64,000 nucleotides of DNA from Mytilus californianus (taxonomy: Eukaryota; Mollusca; Bivalvia; Mytilida; Mytilidae). The notes under the pieces are model-generated. The model had not been told where the DNA came from. It did no database searches and was given only the letters and a program-made list of their open reading frames with translations. The position numbers were made by a program, and so were the translations under genes. The stretch lies in NCBI RefSeq assembly GCF_021869535.1, contig NW_026262581.1, positions 116,898,771 through 116,962,770 of the forward strand, in the 5' to 3' direction. Every line of letters starts with the position of its first letter. Position 1 is the first letter of the stretch. Below, one piece after another: positions 30,945 to 43,690 of this stretch.

Positions 30945-31895
30945 GGTCATACCTTAACGGATAGCGCGAACGGACGCCGAACGGATAACATTTTTCCAAT
31001 CCGTTCATATCCGTTAGACGTCTGTTCTTATTCATTAGACGTCCGTTCATTTTCGTTTCGTGTCCGTTCAGCGTCCGTTTCATCCGTCGACGTCCGTTCT
31101 GTCCGGTGGAAAATTTTGAGCATGTTCAAAACTTTGAACGGACGTTCAACGGATAAAGTGTCCGTTTTTTACGGTACTCGTCCGTTCCGTTTCCGTTTTG
31201 TATCCGTTACTTGTCCGTTATTCATCTGTTAGAGGTCCGGTAGACAAATTCACAAACGGACTTCTACCGGACGTTTAACGGATTAAACGGATGTTGAACG
31301 AATGTGAAACGGACTTCTACCGGACGTATAACGGATAAAATGGATGATGAACGCATCTGAAACGGATAAATACCAATTGAAAATTTCGCGTCAGAAATGC
31401 CAATTATTGGTATGCCAGATTTCTTGAGTGTCATGAATTCTTATAATTCATAATTGATCTTAGAGTAAGGGCACGTCTTCACTATCAAGCAGCTCTTATT
31501 TAGGCCAGACACTACCCTTTGGCGGCATTTTAATGAACAAACCAAAACCATTTACACGGAAACTTTTTGTATATTTATGCGATTTACATGTATTATTATT
31601 GTCGCCTTTAATTTTTCCGTATATCTTGTTCATCCGTTTTATCTGGTACGCTTCCGTTAGGTGTCCGTTTTATGCGGTACTCGTCCGTTGGATGTACGTT
31701 GGACATTCGTTCTGTCCGGTACGTTTCCGTTTCTCGTACGTTGCATATCCGGTGTGTGTCCGTTATTCATTCGTTACGCGTCCGTTTTATTTGGTCAGTA
31801 CATCAACGGACTACCAACGGATAACATTTTTGCCAACGGAAAACTTTTTTTTCGTCCGTTGGGGGTCCGTTTGTGCTATCCGGTAAGGTGTGACC
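30945..31895. mobile_element. ~950-bp foldback element rich in TCCGTT / AACGGA
   Basis: The left terminus GGTCATACCTTAACGGATAGC faces the right terminus GCTATCCGGTAAGGTGTGACC. The left ~430 bp is filled with AACGGA and TCCGTT words in both senses. The right ~250 bp is mostly GTCCGTT/CCGGT words in the opposite sense. The centre (about 31,370-31,620) is unrelated. ORFs in the right arm (31,533-31,987) are translations of the GTCCGTT repeats. This looks like a non-autonomous foldback transposon. Confidence 0.75.
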
Positions 31896-33167
31896 ACAGC
31901 TATACACATAAGTTATACTTTAGAAATCAAGTAATCATGAGTTTGGCAAATGACGATCTTGCTGTGCAAATAGTGCATTACCATTAAAGTCAAGGATTAT
32001 ACGGGACGGAAATAGAAAGGAAGAAATATCAGACAAAATACATTAAGGTGGTCGTAAATTGTGTATCTACAATGGTCTCAACTAACGTTTATAATAAAGG
32101 TCTCTCTCTCTCTCTGTCTAATAAAGCTTTGGGTATCTATGGAATTTGCTCATTCTTGTGTTTCATATGTCATTAAGAAAACTCTTTAAACAGGAAATTT
32201 GAAAAAAGACACTAATGAAGCGCGAAAGACTAAATGTATAAATCAAGTTTCATACTGTTTAATATAGTTCGATTTATGAGTAAATATTTAAACAAAAAAT
32301 ATGGAAATATGCGCTTTGAATGTTGGTTGTCATTAAATACTATAGCATTTAATGTCCATATAATATTCATTTTGATGAAAAGATATTTATTTAGAGGATC
32401 AATAAAGTCATTTACTGAATAAGTATGTTTGCTATATAAATTTATGTTTCTTATTTCATTCAGCACTTTAACTTCTTGCAGATAAAAGTACAGTCCAAAT
32501 GATAGTAGTATATGTGTTATTTAAGATTACATATAATTGATTGTCAGTTGAGGTCAAAGTTTCAAAGTTATATTGTTCCTGAGATAAATATACTACCTAA
32601 CATGGAATTATTCCAGTGCACACAACCGTAATATCACTATAGATTTAAATTGTGTAAACATGTTATTTAATTTTTTATCTATATCACTGTTTACCATAAA
32701 TTTGAATCATTCCCACGTTCAAGATATTCAAAACAAGGAATTTTCTAAAGGAGGTACCTAGACAAAATTGATTTTAGAAGAATATTGCATATCAACTGTA
32801 ACAATAGTGAAGGACAAAACACGATCATTTCAACTGTTTTTATTTTACTCACAGGGCCAAAATCAGAAAAATTGTTGAAACCTACTTGTATTTGAACATT
32901 AAAGAGAATCTTTATTATATTTCAGTTTTTTTTTGTATCGGTAAGATAACAAAAATATTATTCAGTGCTTAATATTGCTATTGGAGGAAATTTTGATACC
33001 AGATTACAAATTTTACATGTTTTTCAAACGACATCGCTCACCAAAATGAAATAATTTGTAAATGAAAAAAACTACATAATTTAATTTCCACAGAATTTGG
33101 GTTTTGGCAAATGTCCTTCATATCAATTTTTATAAATGTCCAAAATTGCATTTTTGTTCCATCTTTA
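31896..33167. other. Intergenic sequence, no gene seen
   Basis: Only a short (TC)n run at about 32,099-32,117 stands out. The overlapping small ORFs at 32.2-32.5 kb are AT-rich and unsupported. Confidence 0.5.
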
Positions 33168-34515
33168 TGCTGCGTTCACTCGTAATTCGAATTCAATTCG
33201 CATTAACTTATGCTGCGTTCACACGTAATTCGAATTCGATTCGCATTAACTGATTCGAATTAGTTTAATTCGCATTCGAATCGTTTTACGTCCAAACGTT
33301 AATTCTAATTCGAATTGCAATACGCGTCAAATTTGCTTTACTGTCCGAACGACGTTAACTTTTAATTCGTATTAACAAAAACGCATTTCTAATGCGAATT
33401 GGATAATGCGATTTAGCCAATTCGAATTAAAAAAGAAGAGTGTGTGAACGCGATTAGCGAATTCAATTCGAATTAAATGTACGTGTGAACGAGGCATTAA
33501 TTCGTATCAACAAAAACGGGTTTCTAATGCGATTTGGTTAATGCGAATTAGCCAATTCGAATCAATTCGAATTAAAAAGGAAGAGTGTGTGAACGCGATT
33601 AGCGAATTCGATTCGCATTCGATTCGAATTCGATTCGCATTCGATTCGAATTCAATTCGAATTAAATGTACGTGTGAACTAGGCATAATGCTACGTTCAC
33701 ACGTGATTCGAATTCGAATCTCATTAACTAATTCGAATTAGTTTAATTCGCATTCGAAACGTTTTACGTCCAAACGTTAATTCTAATTCGAATTGCAATG
33801 CGCGTCAAATTCGCTTTACTGTCCGAACGACGTTAACTTTTTATTCGTATTAACAAAAACGCATTTCTAATGCGAATTAGATAATGTGATTTAGTTAATT
33901 CGAACCAATTCGAATTAAAAACGAATGCCTCGTTCACACATACATTAAATTCGAATTGAAGTTAACGTTGTTAGGACAGTAAAGCGAATTTGACGCGCAT
34001 TGCAATTCGAATTAGAATTTACGTTTGGACGTTAAACGTTTCGAATGCGAATTAAACTAATTCGAATTAGTTTATGCGAATCGAATTCGAATTACGTGTG
34101 AACGCAGCAGAAGAGTGTGTGAACGCGATTAGCGAATTCGATTCGCATTCGATTCGAATTGATGCTGCGTTCACACGTAATTCTAATTCGATTCGCATTA
34201 ACTAATTCGAATTAGTTTAATTCGCATTCGAAACGTTTAACGTCCAAACGTAAATTCTAATTCTAATTGCAATGCGCGTCAAATTCGCTTTACTGTCCTA
34301 ACGACGTTAACTTTTAATTCGTATTAACAAAAACGCATTTCTAATGCGAATTGGATAATGCGATTTAGCCAATTCGAATCAATTCGAATTAAAAAAGAAG
34401 AGTGTGTGAACGCAATAAGCGAATTCGATTTGCATTCGATTCGAATTCAATTCGAATTAAATGTACGTGTGAACGAGGCATCAATTCGAATTAAATGTAC
34501 GTGTGAACTAGGCAT
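33168..34515. mobile_element. Nested foldback elements built from AATTCGAATT words
   Basis: Termini TGCTGCGTTCACACGTAATTCG occur at 33,211, about 33,690 and about 34,163, plus a partial one at 33,168. Inverted forms (GTACGTGTGAACGAGGCAT, ACGTGTGAACGCAGCA) occur at about 33,480, 33,675, 34,095, 34,470 and 34,507. Between them lie repeated 'GCAATGCGCGTCAAATTCGC', 'GTCCGAACGACGTTAAC' and 'AAGAGTGTGTGAACGCGATT' blocks in both orientations. The pattern is several copies of one ~300-400-bp palindromic element inserted next to or into each other. No protein coding. Confidence 0.8.
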
Positions 34516-36590
34516 TAGACATACGTCATGATGTTGGTACAAACTAAGAATACACACATGAAGATAAAGCGAAAATTTAAAGACTTTTTAACTTGGCCGT
34601 AGTGTGAAATAAATTCAGAGGATATTGGCCCTACCGCTTTACAAAAAAATGGAAAAAGTAAAGATGAATGATAGGAAAATTTTACCACAATTTTTTAGCA
34701 TATTTCCCCTTTTTTTATTATAACTATATGGGGAAGGACTCATTTGATTTCTTTTCATCAAAATGAGTGAATATTAGATTTTAGACTATTTAATTAATTA
34801 AAAAGCTGACAAAAGATAAACGTTCACATAGGTTCAATTCCAACATAAATCCTGTGTGAAATGTCTTTTGGTGGTGATCTGAAAATATCTAGAGTGATGT
34901 TGGGCAATGTATAATTTTTTTTAACCAACACTTCATGGTTGATCTGAGAATGTTCTTGGCCGGGTGGTGCTGTGAAATTTTCAAAATTATAACTATGCAT
35001 TCAGTGGATTTAATATATTATGAGATATTTTCTCTAATGGAAGTCGCCTATGAAACATTGAACTTGTCCAAAGTGCTAATGGACATTTAATATATCGACT
35101 TAAAATTTGTACAATTGAATATTTTTCAATGAGGTCTTCTTCCTGCTTTCTAAAGTTCACTTTTATTAGATTCCATTATCATGGCAGGAGACATATATAG
35201 ACCAATAGTCAATTCAATTAACAATAATTTCAGGAGTTACAGTATATAATAGTACAATAGGTTTATGCAATTTTAATGACAATTCTTGTTTTATTTTGTT
35301 GCAACTGTCATTGACAATAATAAAAGAACGTGAATATAATACATGTATGAAGGGAAGTATAATTGGCTTAATCTGTATGTTGATTACATTACTTCCATAA
35401 AGGCCTGGAATAAATATCCAAATTGAACATGCAAATAAATGAAAAAAACACGCCATCACATCTTTGCTTGTATTAGTAGTTTTACCAAACAGTAAATTGA
35501 CTGTATTGCGTTTGGGACATTCTTTAATTTTGTAGATCCATTATATGTACTGTTATTTATACAGTCATTGTCTGAGACTCGTTGTTTTTACCTGTTTTAA
35601 AACATTCCATCTTCACCTCTAACACATAGTGACCAGTATACATAATGTTGACGGGGATAGTTTATAAAATGTTTGTTAAAGATATTCATCATGTCATACT
35701 GGTCGAGGAAACGAATATGGTCATCGTGTCATACTGGTCGAGGAAACAAATATGGTCACGATGGGCAATACTTATTTTCTCGAGAAAAAAAAATTTCATT
35801 TTAGTTTGCAGTAATTTTTGATTGGCACGATGCGGTGATTGACTAACAACAGTATAATTAAAACCTTTCCCAAGAACTTCTATTCAGCCTAGGAAACAGA
35901 GGTGAATGACAATCTTAAATTTGTTATCTTTATAAACAATGTTATCGTAACAAAACTACATGCGAAATACCATGTTTTATTTAATTCCTGCAAGCGGATC
36001 CTACTTCCACAATAAACCATACAAGGAATTAAACCATTTCATTTGGTCCTGAAAATTTTTTTATAATGAAAGTTCCGGTGAAACTCTAGTTTTTATCTTC
36101 CAATATGAAAACAACCCATTAGAAAAGTACATTCTGACAATTACAGAACTAAAGCCGTCTTATTCGCAGACAATAATATCGTGTTAAAACATATGTACCG
36201 TATAATCAGAAGACACCATCTTTAATACCATTTTAATAATTTTACATTGTTGACCGACACGAGCCTTGGACTACGTCATTTGTCTGAACACGTCTATAGT
36301 TTGTGACAAGGCCGTATAGTGCATACTTATATGATAGAATCTGAATTTAATCATTGGGTGAACACCAATGTTAAACTGCATAAACGGGTCAATATGTTAA
36401 AAGATATTGTATAATATGTTGGCCCAATGGCAAAAATAGTATGGGAACACATCATACGAAACATAAGGAATATATAGAGATAATAAAATATAAAGAAAAT
36501 TCAAAACTTAGTCGTTCATCTTCGTTGTTGGAACAGACATGGTAAATTGTTGCATGTGAACACATTTTAGTAGGAATAAAATCAACATGA
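34516..36590. other. Intergenic sequence, no gene seen
   Basis: A ~38-bp direct repeat 'CATCATGTCATACTGGTCGAGGAAAC' / 'CATCGTGTCATACTGGTCGAGGAAAC' at 35,687-35,755 is the only structure noted. Confidence 0.45.
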
Positions 36591-36599
36591 AGTACCTTT

Positions 36600-36970
36600 G
36601 ACGTCGAAATGCCGTTTTTTTGTTTTCATGTGTTGGGTTGCTGTCTCGTTGACATTTACTTGCAACACCTTTCTTTCACCCGAACCGTGCTTTCAATTGA
36701 CTTTTACATGCAATATATATGTCCTAAGTCAGGAGCCTGTTGTTTAGTGGTTGTTGTTTGTTTCTCGTTTATATAGATTAGACCGTTGTTTTTCCTGTTT
36801 GAATTGTTTTACACTAGATATTTTGGGGCCCTTTATAGCTTGCTGTTCGGTGTGAGACAAGGCTCCGTGTTGAACGCCGTACTTTGACCTATAATTGTTT
36901 ACTTTTTATACATTTTGACTTGGATGGAGAGTTGTCTCATTGGCACTCATACCACATCTTATTTATATTG
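36600..36970 (-). repeat. Mussel dispersed repeat family M, reverse copy
   Basis: Read on the minus strand it starts AAGATGTGGTATGAGTGCCAATGAGACAACTC and continues through 'AGGTCAAAGTACGGCG', 'CTATAAAGGGCCCC', 'AACGACAACAACCACT' style blocks and 'CAGGCTCCTGACTTAGGAC'. It is the best preserved reverse copy. Confidence 0.8.
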
Positions 36971-37240
36971 ACATTGATATATTTTATATTTTCTGAAACG
37001 CTTGTCATAAATGTTTAAACAGCAAACAGATACAGCTACAAGCACCTTGTTTCATTTTCTAGATTTTAATGTGTAAAACAATGTGTTTGCTGCGTAGAAT
37101 GAGTACACATTTACTTGAGTAAAATATCTTAGACAGTTTGACAATTTAACAGAATTCAGCAAGTGCGAGAACGTTATCGTTTAGACATTTGTTATTAACT
37201 GTAAACGTTTTGTAAATACATATACTATTCATTATTCTGT

Positions 37241-37420
37241 AACTAGATTGCTACTAAGACGCCGAATCACTCATTCTAAGCACCTCAATCGACTTTGGTT
37301 AACTAGATTGCTACTCAGACGCCGAATCACTCATTCTAAGCACCTCAATCGACTTTGGTTAACTAGATTGCTACTAAGACGCCGAATCACTCATTCTAAG
37401 CACCTCAATCGACTTTGGTT
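37241..37420 (+). repeat. 60-bp tandem repeat, three copies
   Basis: The unit begins AACTAGATTGCTACTAAGAC and ends CGACTTTGGTT. The three copies are identical except one base (AAGAC or CAGAC). 60 is a multiple of 3, so an ORF runs through it, but there is no independent coding evidence. Confidence 0.95.
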
Positions 37421-37572
37421 TTCTGTTTTAGTCCTTTTGTTTTAAAGTTATTCTTGATTGTCCTCGGCTTTAAAAAATTGACCTTATTGTACCTGATAAA
37501 GAATAAATAAGGAAAATGCACTGTGGGCAGCAAAATAAGTATTAACCCACTTTGTCAATAACTGAGACCCAT

Positions 37573-37574
<2 letters not shown>

Positions 37575-37621
<47 letters not shown>
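37575..37621. repeat. (TA)n microsatellite
   Basis: About 23 uninterrupted TA dinucleotides. Confidence 0.97.
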
Positions 37622-37624
<3 letters not shown>

Positions 37625-40370
37625 CCGATAAAGGGATACATTTTGGAATTAGTTCCAAGTAACCAAATTTCTTTTAATAACTAGGCTCAAACTCTTCAGG
37701 AATTTGTGCCGGGAGCTTTTTTCAGACGTTCAGAATGGGCAGTTTTTGTGTTCCGATTGTATCTGTGTTAGCTTTCGATACACTCGTCTCAATCGTACTC
37801 TGTCGAAAATCATGTGAATAATTATTGGACACAGACTTAAATGTTACATTAAATACGTATAGAATATGAGGTCTATCTCATGAAAATGTTCATTCTATTT
37901 GACCGATTTCTTTATTTAAATATTTTTATGAACTTTTATGAAGATGTATTGTCAAGTACACGTGTCTTGCTCATTCATATCAACAAATTAAAACTACATA
38001 AGATATACAGTTGCACACGTGTCGTTCTATGGCTTCTATTTAAAGGGACCGTTAAAATACTTTAATTCAATAATTTTCTGAATTTGTGCAAGTCATCTTT
38101 TTCGCCCTCTTGGGAAATGCAAGTCATCTTTCAAACATATCCGTAACTGGAATAATGAAACCAACCGTGTTTCTCAGACAACAGGGAGTACTTTTCCCAT
38201 TTTTTCTCGAATTCCGAAGTGTCAAGAAAAACGCAGCAAAAATTTCAACGTATATAAGATAATATGATAGCATTCGCTCATACTTATTTTGATGCAACTT
38301 TTCAGACTAATTTGTACCTGGCATTCACATTTCAGACAGAAAATCAATCTTATTAATTGTAAAGTCATTGAAATGTACCTTTATAATACGATTGTATAAT
38401 GAATTATTTTATCTTTTAGCTACAAGGAAGATGGAAAATTAAACAAATATTTAACGTATAAATGAAGATCAAAGAACAAAACACTTTTGTATTTTCTAAT
38501 CAGGCCTAAATTCCACTATCTAATTCAGCCAAGTCATGTTTGTATGCTGGGTTAATTATAAGTAGCTATTACATACAGATCTTTATCTTTACTCAGTCTT
38601 TAATCAAGATAAAAATCTGATCATCATCGTTGACAATAAATCAGACGTGTGTTATGGTGCTAAATATCCCACAATGCATTCTAAGTACCTACTTATGTTT
38701 CCAAGACGTCGTCCAAGACTTGTGTCTTTTTCAAAGAGCTCTATTGGTACGTAAGAATGAGTTGATATTCCCACCGTGCTTTTGATAGTCTGAAAGGAGG
38801 AATGCATAGTTATAACTGGAGCATGTGAATAATAAAACTTAATTGGTATTTCCGTGTCTGATCTTAAAAAATTAAATTCTGTACCGAAGAAGTTATACAC
38901 AATGTCAATCAAAATGACATCATCGTTTTATCTAAAAAAACCTCAATGTCAATCATAATGGCGTCATCGTTTTATCTGAAAAACCTAAAGACTTTAAATA
39001 AGACCGTTATAGTTTTTAAAATGCCTTTGAAATTATAGAAAAAGACACTAACAGTGGAATAAAATTAGAGCAAGAAGCAGTTGCAGACAACTGAACTTAT
39101 GCGATAAAGCATAAAAACTATTATTACACTTAGAAAGATAAATTACTAATGATATTTTGTGTTGTTATTTCTTTGTTGCCTACAAAAATATTCTGTTTGG
39201 CAAATTGTACGAACGAAGCACTCGTATAACGTTTTATATAGAACTCATTGTAACAAGCAACATATTGGATATAGGTGCTCATGAGATAATGAACAAGAAA
39301 CACCCAGAAAAACTTAAATAACACGAGGAGTAAGTAATACCAAGGTATAACCTCCTTGGGCTGAGTAACACATTTTATGTAAAATTTTAATTTCTGTCAA
39401 AAACTATTAAATAAAGCATGTCACTCCTATTTCTACTACTACGTTTACTTTTTATTGTTGTTGTTATTTTGAAATGTATGCTTATTATTGATGACAAACA
39501 TTTTACTTGATAAACAAAGATAACTACGGGCTTATCAAAAATCATTGAATTTTCTGAATTATAGATTGACTTTGGTATTGACTAAACAAAAGTAAGGTGT
39601 AGTAAGGGTCAACATTTTGTTTAAAAAGGCACATGACTGTTTTGATCATGGTGTAAATGATCTACCGCATATTGACGCACAAACGATATTCTCTCGTTTC
39701 TATATTTCAAAAACTGTTACAGTTCATTGAACTTTAATAATAATTAGAGTTTTATAACAGAAAATTACATTTTATCACTGAAAACGATTAACGTTGTGAT
39801 CAAAACTTTAACACAATACATCTAAATTATAGAAAAGTGTCCGACCGAATTAAAGAAATGACGACTGCTTCGTACATGATTTATTGCCCTTGATATATTT
39901 AACCTTATGGTCATTGACTTTAACTTCAATTATGAAAACTACTAACAGATAGAACTATTTGTTCAGGAAGATTTTGATGCAAAAACTAAGACGGGTCACT
40001 GTAGATGATACATTTTGGGAAACAGAAGAATGGACCCTAAAGCAACACTGATATGTATCTGATAATGCCCATCATTCCTGCTTTAGTTTACAATAGCTCC
40101 GTCCACAATACCATGACACCCCTCTAAAAATCTACATTTCACTTAACAAAGTATACCTAGGTCCCAGAGTGTCAACTGTTTAGGAACATTTTACCGTATC
40201 CCATTAGAAACTTGCTAAAACATGGTAAATTAACCAGGAGAATAGCAATGGGCGAAGAAGAGCTCAAAGCCAGGGGTAATCAGAGCAGAGAGTTATGGTA
40301 AGCCGTAAAACAAAATTACGAGATAAAAGTCAGAGGAAAACTTTGAAATGCTTTAATAGCAACTGTAAGA
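37622..40370. other. Intergenic sequence
   Basis: Contains one minus-strand exon candidate (38,706-38,794). A ~51-bp direct duplication lies at 38,888-38,988 ('CAATGTCAATCA.AATG.C.TCATCGTTTTATCT'). Otherwise no gene or repeat family was recognised. Confidence 0.45.
38706..38794 (-). CDS. Possible exon of an unidentified minus-strand gene
   Basis: On the minus strand a pyrimidine-rich acceptor CATTCCTCCTTTCAG is followed by codons for TIKSTVGISTHSYVPIELFE then KDTSLGRRLGNI, and a donor-like AACATAA|GTAGGTAC. The stretch has mixed amino-acid content unlike the AT-rich noise ORFs nearby. I do not recognise the family and found no partner exon, so it could be chance. Boundaries are approximate. 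Confidence 0.2.
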
Positions 40371-40374
40371 TGAT

Positions 40375-40765
40375 TCTTGATATGCAAAGGTAAGATTAAT
40401 CTTGATAAGCAACATGCAGACTATTATTGATTAGCAACAGCCAGGCGATTCTTAGTTAGCAGCAGGCAAACGGTTCTCGATTAGCAAAATACAGATGATT
40501 CTTGATTATTAACAGTCAGATTATCCTTGATTAGCAACAATCAGATGGTTCTTGATTAGCAACATCCAGACTATTCTTGATAAGTATCAGTCAGATGATT
40601 CTTGATAAGCAACAGGCATACTATTCTAGATTAGCAATGGTCAGATGATTCTTGATTATCTAGTCAGGTGATTCTTAATTATCTACAGTCACATGATTCT
40701 TGATTAGCAATGGTCAGATGTTTCTTGATTATCTACAGTCAGATGATTCTTGATTAGCAATAGCA
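40375..40765 (+). repeat. ~28-bp diverged tandem repeat (~13 copies)
   Basis: The unit approximates CAGATGATTCTTGATTAGCAACAGT, with TTATCTA or AGCAATGG variants and many point differences. It runs from 'GATTCTTGATATGCAAAGG' to 'GATTCTTGATTAGCAATAGC'. Decayed minisatellite. Confidence 0.85.
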
Positions 40766-41179
40766 TTGATCGGTTTCATCAATAATATACATACACGATT
40801 AGGTTCTGTACCTCGAATGACAGACGTATCTGTGAAATAAAGTGTTACATAGTACTTTTTCGAATATACTCAAATACAATATTTCTACGACAAACAATTT
40901 AAAATATTGATTCTAGTATTACTACCATGAATATGGGTATAACACTAAATTTCAACATAAAAACGCAAACGTAGTTTTCTAAATATATTTTCATTTATGA
41001 ATAAATTGTTACAACCATTTTAGGTTTTATTATTTATATTGAGTGATAATAATCTAATACAATCCTTACATATTATAAAAATCAAACGGTCTAATCTTGA
41101 TTACAAACATTGAATACTAACCACACTTCGATGTATGCTATAAAAATAAACGCTATAAAATTTGATTTCGAGTACCTTC

Positions 41180-41465
41180 TAATACTTCTAAAACGTTGAA
41201 TACGACTTGTACCTGTAAATCAGTGGTTGTTGTAGGTAGTTGTCCGTCATAATTGATTTTCCTACATTGTTTTAGCATAAATCTGGCCGTTGTTTTTGTT
41301 GTTTGAATGGTTTCACTATTTGCATTTTTTTGGGACCCTTTATAGCTTACTATACGACATGGGTTCAAACTGTTGTACATTGTTTATGGCTGCACGGTGG
41401 CCTTTAGTTGCTCACATTCACGTCCATTTCTTGTCACATTGATAATACCACATCATAATCTCCCT
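41180..41465 (-). repeat. Decayed reverse copy of mussel repeat family M
   Basis: 'AATCAGTGGTTGTTGTAGGTAGTTG', 'TCTGGCCGTTGTTTTTGTTGTTTGAATGGTTTCAC', 'GGGACCCTTTATAGCTTACTATACG' and 'AATACCACATCATAATCTCC' follow the block order of the reverse copy at 36.6-36.97 kb, with heavy divergence. The minus-strand ORF here is repeat-derived. Confidence 0.6.
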
Positions 41466-41489
41466 ATTTTTATTTTGTGTCTTTTCATA

Positions 41490-41580
41490 GAGCTTTGTTC
41501 ATGAGTATAAATATAAATTTCGGGCGTCCAAAGCTTTTATTCGGATTTACCTTCATTAAGAACACCTTTTAACCAAAAAC
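41490..41580 (-). repeat. Fragment of 'GAAGGTAAATCCAGAAAAGCGCTTCG' dispersed repeat
   Basis: On the minus strand 'GTTCTTAATGAAGGTAAATCCGAATAAAAGC' resembles minus-strand 56,740-56,800 and + strand 52,530-52,580. It abuts the small ORF at 41,609. Confidence 0.5.
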
Positions 41581-41608
41581 ATTTAATAGCCAGGGATGTA
41601 TAAATACG

Positions 41609-41815
41609 ATGGAACCTTTGGATCTAAACGACCAAAGGAGCCTTAAAAGAATAGCTAAATTCATCGAAGATCAGCTATGCTCGAGGGTGTTGGAACCCCA
41701 TTTTCTTAATAATTTCGAAATTTCTTTGTTAGTATGGAAGAATAAGCCGGTGTTATCCAGTATTTTTGAAACTCTGAAATATGCAAAGTCATTCAGGAAC
41801 ATGTGTCTTACTTAA
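41609..41815 (+). CDS. Small hypothetical ORF (68 aa)
   Basis: It starts ATGGAACCTTTGGATC and encodes MEPLDLNDQRSLKRIAKFIE then DQLCSRVLEPHFLNNFEISL and onward. The charged helical-looking N-terminal half (SLKRIAKFIEDQL) has more coding character than neighbouring ORFs. No family recognised, no splice partner found. It could be a fragment of a gene or of a repeat-borne ORF, because a dispersed-repeat end lies directly upstream. Confidence 0.25.
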   Translation: MEPLDLNDQRSLKRIAKFIEDQLCSRVLEPHFLNNFEISLLVWKNKPVLSSIFETLKYAKSFRNMCLT

Positions 41816-43690
41816 ACTAGACCAGTAGAATGTCAGTTATTCGGAAATATCAGAGAGGACAGGTGTCAAAGTATTTTTTTTAAAATGGTAACAATATTTT
41901 ATGTTTTGTATTTATATTTTTGTAGGCCACAAACACCTTTTCTGTAAATCATATTCCTTACCTTACAGAAGCTGTGGTTCAACGTATTAAGTGTGACATA
42001 CAAAAGAGAACCATTGAAAGGATGAATATAGCAAATGAGTAAATGTCTATCAAATTACACCATACAAAACATTAAGAAAGCCGGAAAATTGAATTAGCAT
42101 CTGACGTGAAAACAGAAACCACAGAAATGACAGATCAATAAAACTTAAGGACTTTTCCAAAATACAATACAGGCACCGAACTGGATTTATCATGACATCA
42201 AAGTTATGCAACGTAAATAAATATTTAATGAAAAAAAATCAAACAACTATGTGACTTAACATAAGAGTTTTAAAACACGTTTATTCTTTCTTTCTTTTAA
42301 AATGAAAGCTTATGCTAACCATTAACTAGCTATTAAACTACTCAATCCTCATTTTGGTAGAGAAAATAACTAGTCTATGATGGAAAATAAAATAGATAAT
42401 CTTTTCTTAAGATAATATTCATTTCAAAGGCGATTCACAGTTATTCGCTATTATTAATGATCTTCACTAACATGAAGACTATCCACCTTGTATTGAATTC
42501 ACCTGGGACCAATTTAATTAATGTCATTGACATTCTGAACCAAAATGAATGCACTGAAAACCTGTTATTACAATATGAAATCATTTACAATGAAAGCATC
42601 TATTTTCTGTGTTTTATCATTTATCGAAAAAACCTCCGTGGCGAAGGAAAGGCAATTATAATAATGTAGAAAAGGGTTTCTATTAACATGTATTTAAAAA
42701 GTCGTTAGTTTGTTGAAATTGCACGATGCAAGGGTAAAATCGCGAGCAAGTGAATTTATATTAAAATTTCACATTTTCAGTTGAAAAAGTACATAAAAGA
42801 AATTACTAATTTTGAAATAAGTAAGTGAACTATTTTCGACTAGTTTAATTGCTTTATTTCATTTGTCATGGAATCAATTTGGCTAGTCTTATACCCATTT
42901 CAGTTCAATTTGATATCATTGTAGAGAGTTATTGTTTGACATTCTTTGTTGGTTGTTGGGTCAATCTTGTTTAATTTGGTACATAGTGGTGTGTTGTTGT
43001 TTGGATAAACTGTTGTTTTTTTCGTCATTTATTACTGGACGTGCTTACATTAGAAACGAACGTATTGACATATATACGATTCGGATGACGCGAAGGGGTT
43101 CGGAAATCATTTCTTTTGCCAAACTATTTCCCTGATAAAACAAAATAAACAAGAAAAATGGGCATACACTACACTGTGTGCATGCTAGCTTCACGACACA
43201 GAATCATACTAATTTAATCTAGTGGATGAAAAATCGATGGACAGAAAAAGATCTTCTCATTTGGTTTTACAGCTGTTTGCTTGTAGCTATGACGCACAAT
43301 AGGGATGTAATGTATATGAAACCTTTAAATGTTAAAAAGATAAATGAATTAATTGGTTTTACTGACAAAGTCATTTGAACAGAAATACAAAAGAAATATG
43401 AACCTATAGTTACTACATCCACATCATTAGGACTCTGGTGGATAGTTGTCTCATTGGGTTATCACACAACATCTCCATATTTCTTTTTTATAAACTTTAA
43501 AAGAAAAAGTTAAACCCGTAGTGTATTTTACATACACATGAAACCAACCCTAGTTGTACAAAGAAAAAAGTTTGAAATTCTATGTGTAAGTAAGCTTGTT
43601 GTCTCTTTGACACATTTCCCGTTTCCATTCTCAATTTTATAGCTTATAACTACGCAAAAACAAAATCACGCTTTTTATTATTTTGTTTAT
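41816..43690. other. Intergenic sequence
   Basis: No gene supported. A short reverse remnant of family M ('GTGGATAGTTGTCTCATTGGG', 'CAACATCTCC') lies at about 43,437-43,480. ORFs of 65-70 codons at 42.5 and 42.9 kb lack any recognisable feature. Confidence 0.45.

Noticed and set aside
31533-31987. Overlapping + strand ORFs of 117 and 108 codons
   Set aside because: They are translations of the GTCCGTT-rich arm of a foldback element.
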